Below are positions 1 to 5,870 of a DNA stretch of 13,105 nucleotides, piece by piece. The first letter of the stretch is position 1. The number at the start of each line of letters is the position of its first letter. The position numbers and the translations under genes were made by a program. The notes beneath the pieces were generated by a model. That model worked only from the letters and a program-made list of their open reading frames with translations, was not told the origin of the DNA and made no database searches. The DNA comes from JAXLWB01 sp046328715 (GTDB taxonomy: Bacteria; Chloroflexota; Anaerolineae; Caldilineales; Caldilineaceae): contig JAXLWB010000088.1 of NCBI GenBank assembly GCA_046328715.1, positions 1-13,105 of the forward strand, read 5' to 3'.

Positions 1-1460
1 TGGGTGAAGACGCTATGCTCGTAGATTGCAATCAATTTGCCCAATGTCTCAGGTGTCAATTGATCGACCAAAATCGTGTTCGAGGGACGGTTTCCAGCAA
101 AAGTTTTGTGGGGTACAAGTTCCTCGGCGACACCTTCGCTACGCACTTGCTCGCTGCTCTTGCCAAAAGCCAATGCTTCGGCCTGGGCAAAGACATTCGC
201 CATCAGCAGATCGTGATGGTTGCCCAGCGGGTTGAGTGAGCGACAAAAGCCGATAAAGTCACATGGGATGAGCTTGGTGCCCTGATGGATCAACTGATAG
301 AACGAATGCTGTCCATTCGTACCGGGTTCGCCCCAGTAGATGGCCCCTGTTTCGTAATCAACCTCTTCGCCACCGAGCGTGACCGATTTGCCATTGCTCT
401 CCATCGTCAACTGCTGCAAATAGGCAGGAAAGCGTTTGAGATAGTTGTCGTAGGGCAGCACGGCAATCGTCTCTGCCCCGAAGAAGCTGCTATACCAGAC
501 GCCGAGCAGCCCTAGAATGACAGGGATATTGCGTTCAAAGGGGGCAGTACGGAAATGTTCATCCATGGCGTGGAAGCCAGCCAACATTGCACGGTACTGC
601 TCTGGTCCAAGCGCAAGCATGGTGGAAAGCCCAATCGCCGAGGTCATCGAATAGCGACCGCCGACCCAATCCCAGAAGCCAAACATGTTAGCGGTATCGA
701 TGCCAAACTTGGCCACTTCTTTGGCATTAGTGGAGACAGCCACAAAGTGTTTGGCCACCGCCCTTTCATCCTTCAAGGTTGCCAATAGCCATTGACGGGC
801 GCTGTGGGCATTGGTCATCGTCTCCTGGGTGGTAAAGGTTTTGGATGCCACGATAAAGAGCGTTTCCGCTGGATCGAGGTCGCGTGTCGCCTCCACAAAG
901 TCGCTGCCATCGACATTCGAGACGAAGCGGAAGGTCATATTGCGCTTTGTATAATGGCGCAGCGCTTCATAGGCCATCACAGGTCCCAAGTCCGAGCCGC
1001 CGATGCCGATATTGACGATGTTTTTGATCGCTTTGCCGGTAAAACCTGTCCATGCTCCGCTGTGCACCCGCTCGGCAAAATCGCTCATCTTATCAAGCAC
1101 TTCGTGTACGTCGGGAATCACGTTGTGACCATCGACCTCAATGTGGGCAGTGCGTGGTGCACGCAAGGCCACATGCAAGACGGCACGCTTTTCGGTGGCG
1201 TTGATCTTTTCGCCGTTAAACATTGCATCGATCCGCTGACGTAGATTGCACGCATTGGCGAGATCGATCAACATCTGCAAGGTCTCTTCGGTAATGCGAT
1301 TTTTCGAGTAATCGAAGTAGATGCCCTCTGTTTCGAGCACCATCTGTTCGCCACGCTGTGGGTTTTGATCAAAGAGGAATCGTAAGTCGAATTCGCTGAC
1401 CTCGTAGAAGTGTTCGTCGAGATCCTGCCATTGCGGGAGGAGAGTGAGTGAAGTTGTCAT
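1..1460 (-). CDS. pgi: Glucose-6-phosphate isomerase, C-terminus cut by window edge
   Basis: Interconverts glucose 6-phosphate and fructose 6-phosphate in the cytoplasm (glycolysis/gluconeogenesis). About 486 residues are visible from the ATG at 1460; the long bacterial/eukaryotic form has about 550, so roughly 60 C-terminal residues lie off the left edge. Family motifs seen in order are FDYSKNRITEETL, GEKINATEKRAVLHVALR, NIGIGGSDLGPVM, FVSNVDG, SKTFTTQETMTNA, WDWVGGRYSMTSAIGLS (signature 1), PYDNYLKRFPAYLQQLTMES, GEPGTNGQHSFYQLIHQGT (with the catalytic-type glutamate at about residue 378), NHHDLLMANVFAQAEALAFGK and YEHSVF. The start matches the usual N-terminal spacing to the DYSKNRITEET block, but no clear Shine-Dalgarno sequence precedes it. 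It lies 88 bases downstream of the aldolase gene on the same strand, and a hairpin-forming repeat fills most of that gap, so the two may be co-transcribed with attenuation. Identity is secure. Confidence 0.97.
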   Translation of the reverse strand, partial: MTTSLTLLPQWQDLDEHFYEVSEFDLRFLFDQNPQRGEQMVLETEGIYFDYSKNRITEETLQMLIDLANACNLRQRIDAMFNGEKINATEKRAVLHVALRAPRTAHIEVDGHNVIPDVHEVLDKMSDFAERVHSGAWTGFTGKAIKNIVNIGIGGSDLGPVMAYEALRHYTKRNMTFRFVSNVDGSDFVEATRDLDPAETLFIVASKTFTTQETMTNAHSARQWLLATLKDERAVAKHFVAVSTNAKEVAKFGIDTANMFGFWDWVGGRYSMTSAIGLSTMLALGPEQYRAMLAGFHAMDEHFRTAPFERNIPVILGLLGVWYSSFFGAETIAVLPYDNYLKRFPAYLQQLTMESNGKSVTLGGEEVDYETGAIYWGEPGTNGQHSFYQLIHQGTKLIPCDFIGFCRSLNPLGNHHDLLMANVFAQAEALAFGKSSEQVRSEGVAEELVPHKTFAGNRPSNTILVDQLTPETLGKLIAIYEHSVFT

Positions 1461-1480
1461 AGTGGTTGTGGGAAGTAAAG

Positions 1481-1545
1481 CAGTAGGACAGTAGGACAGT
1501 AAGTCAGTGAATAACCCACTGTTCTACTGTCTTACTGTCTCACTG
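1481..1545. repeat. Inverted repeat of tandem octamers between aldolase and pgi
   Basis: Left arm 1481-1509 and right arm 1517-1545 are imperfect reverse complements (about 23 of 29 positions by eye) around a 7-base loop. The left arm begins with two exact copies of CAGTAGGA (1481-1488, 1489-1496) followed by CAGTAAG. The right arm reads as degenerate ACTGTCTT-like octamers. It starts four bases after the aldolase stop codon on the minus strand, so the transcript could fold into a long hairpin there. There is no clear U-tract, so terminator function is uncertain; an mRNA-stabilising or attenuating hairpin is equally possible. Confidence 0.75.
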
Positions 1546-1548
1546 AGT

Positions 1549-2574
1549 TTAACCGACGAGTTCGATATTCTCTTTACCGCCATAAATCTCCCACCAGGGA
1601 TGGGCGCCTTTATCGAGTACGTTGTTGAGGCGGGTAATGTTGGCCACGCCTTTGCTGGAGAGCCACTCTTCGAGGGCGGCGACGCCTTGCTTTGCATAGA
1701 CAGGAATGCCGTCCTGCCAGGTGGCACGACCGCAGAGCACACCGGAAAAATTGGTACCGGCTGCGGTGGCAAATTCTAGGGTTTCGATAAAGATCTCATC
1801 GCTGACACCGGCACTGAGGAAGATGAAGGGGCGACGGGCGGCACTAGATGCATCCTTAAACATGCTAGCCACATCGTTGGTGTCGTAGGCAGCTTCTCCG
1901 GCAAAGGCGCGAGAGCCCTTGACATACTTAATATTGAAGGGCACTTCGATCTTGAGAATATCGACGTTGTAGCGATCTTTGGAGAACTCTTCGATGTAGC
2001 GGGTGACCGCAGCGGGTTTGCGTTTGGCCATGTCAAAGGCGCTCATGCCACTGTCCTCATCCTCGTAGTAGATCGGTTCGAGGAAGAGTGGCACATCATT
2101 GGCGGCACACTCAGCGCCGACTCGCTCGATAAAGGCCTCTTTGATGGTGTTGATGGCTGGCTTGTCGAAGGGATTGTAGTAGAGCAGAATCTTTACTCCG
2201 TTGGCACCCGCTTCTTTGAGACGGCGGGCGCTCCATTCGGGCAGCAGGTCGGGCAAACGACCGCGTGAGGTTGTGTCATAGCCGCTCTTCTCGTAGGCGA
2301 GTAGTGTTCCAGCGTTGGCGGCTTTGGCTTTGAGGGCTGGCAGCCCATATTCAGGATCCATCAGCAGTGCGCTGGCATGGGGAGTCAGGATATGGGTAAC
2401 AGCAGTCTTGAAGGTGGTTAAATCTTCGGCGGTTGCTTCGGCACCGCGTGCTTTGGCAATCGTATTTTGCAGCGAACCTCGTTGGTCCATGGCGGCTGCG
2501 GCGATAACGCCACGCTGATTGGCACAAGCATTAATGTTATTAAATTTTCCACGAGTCATCTTAACAGTGGACAT
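1549..2574 (-). CDS. Class I LacD-type ketose-bisphosphate aldolase
   Basis: A 341-residue protein of the DeoC/LacD aldolase family, most like tagatose 1,6-bisphosphate aldolase (LacD, about 325 residues). It should cleave tagatose or fructose 1,6-bisphosphate to dihydroxyacetone phosphate and glyceraldehyde 3-phosphate through a Schiff base. Visible marks: AAAMDQRGSL near residue 30, LLMDPEYGLPAL near 70, GANGVKILLYYNP with K128 (counterpart of the conserved LacD substrate-site lysine), PLFLEPIYY near 163, DILKIEVPFN with K208 as the expected Schiff-base lysine, PFIFLSAGVS, FSGVLCGRATWQ and PWWEIYGG at the end. The ATG at 2574 is supported by AGGAGA about 6 bases upstream. It sits directly upstream of pgi, which suggests service as the glycolytic fructose-bisphosphate aldolase rather than lactose/tagatose use; no lacABC partners are seen. 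Exact substrate is not provable from sequence. Confidence 0.92.
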   Translation of the reverse strand: MSTVKMTRGKFNNINACANQRGVIAAAAMDQRGSLQNTIAKARGAEATAEDLTTFKTAVTHILTPHASALLMDPEYGLPALKAKAANAGTLLAYEKSGYDTTSRGRLPDLLPEWSARRLKEAGANGVKILLYYNPFDKPAINTIKEAFIERVGAECAANDVPLFLEPIYYEDEDSGMSAFDMAKRKPAAVTRYIEEFSKDRYNVDILKIEVPFNIKYVKGSRAFAGEAAYDTNDVASMFKDASSAARRPFIFLSAGVSDEIFIETLEFATAAGTNFSGVLCGRATWQDGIPVYAKQGVAALEEWLSSKGVANITRLNNVLDKGAHPWWEIYGGKENIELVG

Positions 2575-2621
2575 AGTTTTCTCCTATTTGCAGAATGGTA
2601 TCCATCATGAATATTAAATCG

Positions 2622-2649
2622 AGTATGGATTGAATTGCATTTTTGACAA
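2622..2649 (-). promoter_or_regulatory. Candidate sigma-70 promoter for the aldolase gene
   Basis: On the minus strand, TTGTCA (2649-2644) is separated by 16 bases from CATACT (2627-2622), matching 5 of 6 and 4 of 6 consensus positions. Transcription would begin near 2615 and give a leader of about 40 bases that ends in the AGGAGA ribosome site. An alternative extended -10, TGGTATTCT (2720-2712), lies farther upstream. The hexamers are the only evidence. Confidence 0.35.
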
Positions 2650-2787
2650 GCATAACATTTATGCGTTCTCACTCGGTATAAGTTCTGTGTATAAACTGCT
2701 CATCAGAGTATAGAATACCATATCCATCTGCACATTATGCATTGCACACAATTCTCCGCGCTAAATATTGAGACACTTCCACACAAA

Positions 2788-2865
2788 GTGATGCGTGATC
2801 CGTGATCCGTGATGCCTGTCAAGTCCTGAAATATGTTGACGGCAAATTCATGGATCACGCATCAC
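2788..2865. repeat. Nested hairpin with four tandem heptamers
   Basis: Four consecutive heptamers, GTGATGC, GTGATCC, GTGATCC and GTGATGC, fill 2788-2815. The first two (2788-2801) pair perfectly over 14 bases with GGATCACGCATCAC at 2852-2865. Inside, GCCTGTCAA (2814-2822) can pair with TTGACGGC (2836-2843) with one bulged base. On the minus strand the structure begins 18 bases after the oxidoreductase stop codon, so it may mark the 3' end of that transcript. No U-run follows. Confidence 0.75.
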
Positions 2866-2882
2866 ATATAAAGATGCCCAGA

Positions 2883-4436
2883 TTACCCTCGACGGTTTAG
2901 CGCCAACAGTCCGCCGCTCAATTTTTGTACGGTAGGGGTGAGTCGAGTGCGATTGTAAAGGCCAGCGACGCGCGCAATCGCCTCGGCCTGTGTAGGATAA
3001 GGATGGATTACTTCACCGATGGTTTTCAGTCCGATCCCAGCAACCATTGCCAGCGTGATCTCGTTGATCATTTCGCCTGCCTGGCGCGCTACGATCGTCG
3101 CACCCAAAATTTTGTCGGTTCCTTTCTTGGTGTGAACTTTGACGAAACCTTCGGGCTCGCCGTCGGCCATGGCGCGATCATTTTCGTCGAAGTGAATGGT
3201 AAAGGTGTCGATGGCGATGCCTTGCTTCTCAGCATCGTGTTCGTAGAGGCCAACGTGGGCGATTTCGGGGTCGGTGTAGGTACACCAAGGCATTTTGAGA
3301 TCAGTGATCTTTTTGCGCCCAAAGAAGAGCGCATTCTGCACGACGATTTTGGCAGCGGCGGCAGCAGCGTGAGTGAATTTATACTCCATCGCCACGTCGC
3401 CCGCGGCATAGATGGCGGGATTGCTGCTTTGCATATACTCGTTGACCACAATGCCGCACTTGGAATCGATGTTGACACCAACCTGGTCCAACCCTAACCC
3501 TTCGATGTTTGGCACTCGTCCAGTCGCCACCAGAATCTCGTCTACGGTCACCTGGCTTTCTTCCTGTGCACATTTGTAGGAGACGATCTTTTCGCCATTG
3601 GCTACCTGCACCTGCATCACTTGGCTGTTGAGGACCAATTTGATCCCTTCCTCGACAAAAGTATTCTGGACAATCTCGGCGGCGTCAGCATCTTCACGGT
3701 TGAGGATGTGACCAGCATTGTGAAAGAGCGTCACTTCGCTGCCCAGGCGGTGAAAGGCTTGCGCTAATTCACAGCCAATCGGCCCGCCGCCGATCAGTGC
3801 TAACCGCTTAGGCTGCTCCACCAAGTTCCAGACTGTTTCGTTGGTGAGGAAACCTGCTTCCTTCAAGCCTGGAATGGGGGGATGAAAGGGACGCGACCCG
3901 GTAGCGACGACTGCCTTCTTGAAACGAAAGCGCTCACCGCCCACTTCAATTGTGTTTGGGCCGACAAATTGTCCTTCGCCGAGAAAGACATCCACCCCTG
4001 CCTCGCTATAACGCCAAACCGAATCGACATGGCTAATATCAGCTTGGACTTTGCGGATGCGCTCCATCACCTGGTCAAAGTGAACTTTGCTGCCGTTGGT
4101 CTCGATGCCAAATTTGTGCGCCGACCGGATCTCGCCCATTACCCGCGCCGAGCGAATGATCGCCTTGGAGGGCACACAACCGACGTTGAGGCAATCGCCG
4201 CCCATCAGATGCTTCTCGATCAGAGCCACCTTGCCGCCCAACCCCGCCGCTACAATCGCCGAAAGCAATCCCGCCGAGCCACCTCCGATCACAACCAGAT
4301 TGTAAATGGATGCTGGCTTGGGATTTTTCCAGGTATCAGGACGTGCATTGGCCAAACGGCGCAAATTATTTTCGGTCAGTGGTAGGCTTTTGAATGCAGC
4401 CTCTTCGGACAGATGGCTCGGATCGATTGTTTTCAT
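2883..4436 (-). CDS. Mercuric-reductase-like flavin disulfide oxidoreductase
   Basis: A 517-residue FAD/NAD(P)H pyridine nucleotide-disulfide oxidoreductase. Marks: FAD-binding VVIGGGSAG (residues 48-56), redox-active GGDCLNVGCVPSK with C82 and C87, ATGSRP (178-183), second nucleotide site LALIGGGPIGCELA (212-225), ATGRVPN (304-310), FAD-contacting YAAGDV (343-348) and the C-terminal dimerisation domain. The residue before the C-terminal PT motif is tyrosine (HPYPTQAE, Y480), where lipoamide dehydrogenases have the catalytic histidine; MerA also has tyrosine there. Yet there is no N-terminal heavy-metal domain and no C-terminal cysteine pair, so true mercuric reductase activity is unlikely. 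The start was set at ATG 4436, with GGAG 9 bases upstream; an in-frame TTG five codons earlier overlaps that ribosome site and was rejected. The neighbour encoding a VTT membrane protein points to a membrane-linked redox role. Confidence 0.93.
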   Translation of the reverse strand: MKTIDPSHLSEEAAFKSLPLTENNLRRLANARPDTWKNPKPASIYNLVVIGGGSAGLLSAIVAAGLGGKVALIEKHLMGGDCLNVGCVPSKAIIRSARVMGEIRSAHKFGIETNGSKVHFDQVMERIRKVQADISHVDSVWRYSEAGVDVFLGEGQFVGPNTIEVGGERFRFKKAVVATGSRPFHPPIPGLKEAGFLTNETVWNLVEQPKRLALIGGGPIGCELAQAFHRLGSEVTLFHNAGHILNREDADAAEIVQNTFVEEGIKLVLNSQVMQVQVANGEKIVSYKCAQEESQVTVDEILVATGRVPNIEGLGLDQVGVNIDSKCGIVVNEYMQSSNPAIYAAGDVAMEYKFTHAAAAAAKIVVQNALFFGRKKITDLKMPWCTYTDPEIAHVGLYEHDAEKQGIAIDTFTIHFDENDRAMADGEPEGFVKVHTKKGTDKILGATIVARQAGEMINEITLAMVAGIGLKTIGEVIHPYPTQAEAIARVAGLYNRTRLTPTVQKLSGGLLALNRRG

Positions 4437-4479
4437 GAATGTCTTCTCCAAAATGTGTGGAAGAGTGGAAAAGGAGCAA

Positions 4480-4563
4480 AGTTGTAAAGTGGAAAAGTGG
4501 AAAAGTTGAAAAGTTGAAAATGGGCAAACGCTAGCACTGCTCTTACTCTTCCACTTTGCAACT
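4480..4563. repeat. Inverted tandem-octamer repeat between VTT and oxidoreductase genes
   Basis: AGTTGTAAAGTGGAA (4480-4494) pairs with TTCCACTTTGCAACT (4549-4563) at 14 of 15 positions. The left side continues as tandem octamers of the types AAAGTGGA and AAAGTTGA (about 4486-4519). The right side has related ACTCTTCC-like units that run into the last codons of the VTT gene (stop codon at 4568-4566). The element fills almost the whole gap between the two genes and could form a hairpin inside a shared transcript. Confidence 0.7.
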
Positions 4564-4565
4564 CT

Positions 4566-5312
4566 TTAACTCTTCCCCTTTTCCCGTTGTTTGAAATAAC
4601 GCGAGATAACCAGGCTGACGATAAAAATTGCAATGCCGAAGAGCAATACCCAAGGGTTGAATTGGGGTGTCTTGCCCATCGCTAATTCTTTGAGATCGAT
4701 GGAAGCGCCAAACGAGACAAAGGCAATTGTCCCTGGGATAGAGCCAAGTAGACTCGCCAGGATAAAGGCACCCCAATCGATGCGCAGGATGCCGGCCAAA
4801 TAGTTGACCAAATCATAGGGCAGAAAGAGAAAGCGCATGATCAGGATGGTTTCAAAGCTGTTTTTGCGCATGCGCTCGGCATAACGTTGCAAAAGTCCGC
4901 TGTTTTCATCGCGTGTTTCGGCAAGCAACCCTTGACCAAAGAAACGCCCAATCAAGTAGGCGACTGTAGCGGAAAGATTGCTGCCGATGACAGTATAGAG
5001 TACAGCCAGAGCCAAATTAAAGAGTGAACCGGTTCCAAAGATTGCCCCGCTGGTGATCGTCAATACTGCTGCCGAGAAGAAGATCAGTGGACGCAGGGCA
5101 TAGATCAAAATATAGATCAACGGGCCAAAGGGCGAATCCAATAGGTTGACAATCTGGAGCAATGCTGTTGTGCTGGTTAAGCCGTTAACGCGGTAGTACC
5201 AGAGATAACTGCCGATTAACAGAAGCCAAAACAAAGCTGCGATCAATTTTTGACCATGTTTTCTGAAGAAAGAAGGATCAGTTGCCTGTATGGTAGAAGG
5301 TGCCTCAATCAT
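4566..5312 (-). CDS. TVP38/TMEM64-family (VTT domain) inner-membrane protein
   Basis: A 248-residue polytopic membrane protein of the SNARE-associated/VTT (DedA-like) superfamily, whose members act as lipid scramblases or transporters. Hydrophobic segments lie at about 23-40, 62-80, 82-107, 108-122, 172-202 and 221-237. VTT hallmarks are the FSAAVLTITSGAIFGTG block (79-95), the GSNLSATVAYLIGRFFG re-entrant region (110-126) and RFLFLPYDLVNYLAGI (160-175) followed by LGSIPGT. The start was set at ATG 5312, with AAGGA 7 bases upstream; a TTG-initiated extension back to 5375 has no such site and adds a poor N-terminus. The mercuric-reductase-like gene follows on the same strand after 129 bases. 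In many bacteria these two domains form one protein, annotated as a bifunctional TVP38/TMEM64 protein and FAD-dependent oxidoreductase, so the two products probably work together. Substrate unknown. Confidence 0.9.
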   Translation of the reverse strand: MIEAPSTIQATDPSFFRKHGQKLIAALFWLLLIGSYLWYYRVNGLTSTTALLQIVNLLDSPFGPLIYILIYALRPLIFFSAAVLTITSGAIFGTGSLFNLALAVLYTVIGSNLSATVAYLIGRFFGQGLLAETRDENSGLLQRYAERMRKNSFETILIMRFLFLPYDLVNYLAGILRIDWGAFILASLLGSIPGTIAFVSFGASIDLKELAMGKTPQFNPWVLLFGIAIFIVSLVISRYFKQREKGKS

Positions 5313-5719
5313 GCCCAGTTCCTTTGAATCGTAGATAACTCGCTTTCTCCATTCTGCGCTGCAGCAATTACGCAATTGTGTTCAAAAGATTACAAAAAAA
5401 GAAACGACTTCGTACTCGAAATAGGATAAACAATCGTCTTGCTAGAAGTATAATGGATGGAAGGTAACAATGCATGAGGGATTTTACACACGTACTCGGT
5501 TACTTTATGTAGAATTGCCTACTCACATTTATCCAGCGACCAACAGTTTGGACAGAACGGCTTCGAACTTTTGCCTGAATTGTATCTCTGGTTACTATTC
5601 TTGCAATCTATACCTCGTATTCTCTATTGGATTGTCTCTTACGATAAAATAATCGACGTTACGAAATGATTTGTAATGCCACTTATCTACCTTTCCCCTC
5701 ACTCAGTCAGCGAAATATG

Positions 5720-5728
5720 TGGTAGAAT
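5720..5728 (+). promoter_or_regulatory. Candidate extended -10 promoter of the DUF2207 cassette
   Basis: TGGTAGAAT is a TGn-extended -10 element (TAGAAT, 5723-5728) without a recognisable -35 box. The same layout, TGGTATACT, stands before mutL. Transcription would start near 5735 and give a leader of about 136 bases that includes the stem-loop at 5781-5827. Confidence 0.3.
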
Positions 5729-5780
5729 GTCAGATAGAACAGGAAAAGTGCATTATGCTTTGTAGGAGATACTGCGGTTG

Positions 5781-5827
5781 GGTTAGAAGTGCGCGTTTGT
5801 GCGATAGGAAAAAGCACCCTTCTAACC
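5781..5827 (+). promoter_or_regulatory. Leader stem-loop upstream of the DUF2207 gene
   Basis: GGTTAGAAG (5781-5789) and CTTCTAACC (5819-5827) are perfect 9-base reverse complements. TGC (5790-5792) can add three pairs with GCA (5814-5816) across a 2-base bulge. The structure ends 43 bases before the ATG at 5871. No U-run follows, so it is not an ordinary terminator; a leader structure or protein-binding site is possible. Confidence 0.45.
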
Positions 5828-5870
5828 AAAGCAAAGTATAGAAGTGAAAATTCCTGTTGGGGATAAACTT

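Larger units (their letters stand above)
2575..2882. other. Intergenic region between oxidoreductase and aldolase
   Basis: A 308-base gap with no credible gene. The side nearest the oxidoreductase stop (2788-2865) holds the nested heptamer hairpin. The part nearest the aldolase start is AT-rich and contains the likely aldolase promoter. The AT-rich stretch between them, about 2650-2787, shows no other clear feature. Confidence 0.7.
5313..5870. other. Divergent intergenic region, 558 bases
   Basis: This separates the minus-strand VTT gene from the plus-strand DUF2207 gene. It contains a consensus TATAAT at 5449-5454 (plus) without a good -35 box, an extended -10 TGGTAGAAT at 5720-5728, and a stem-loop at 5781-5827. 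CAATTACGCAATTG at 5365-5378 is a short palindrome whose core AATTACGCAATT recurs at 7925-7936. A 60-codon open frame at 5470-5652 follows TATAAT and a GGAAGG, but it resembles no known protein and is not called. Confidence 0.6.

Noticed and set aside
792..1244. 150-codon open frame opposite pgi
   Set aside because: Lies wholly antisense to a certain pgi reading frame and has no family-like sequence.
1481..1545. CRISPR array
   Set aside because: Units are 7-8 bases, directly adjacent, without spacers, and mirrored as an inverted repeat; no cas genes are present.
2826..2836. CTGAAATATGT shared with 11227-11237
   Set aside because: An 11-base match between two places in 13 kb is expected by chance, and the surroundings differ.
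2925..3497. 190-codon open frame opposite the oxidoreductase
   Set aside because: Antisense shadow of a conserved gene; its length follows from codon composition of the real frame.
2883..4451. True mercuric reductase or true lipoamide dehydrogenase
   Set aside because: No heavy-metal domain or C-terminal cysteine pair for the first, and tyrosine at the catalytic histidine position plus no 2-oxoacid dehydrogenase genes for the second.
5470..5652. 60-codon plus-strand open frame after TATAAT and GGAAGG
   Set aside because: No protein-like pattern, no -35 box, and the predicted start site would leave a leader of about 9 bases that cuts into the ribosome site. Kept only as a note in the intergenic entry.
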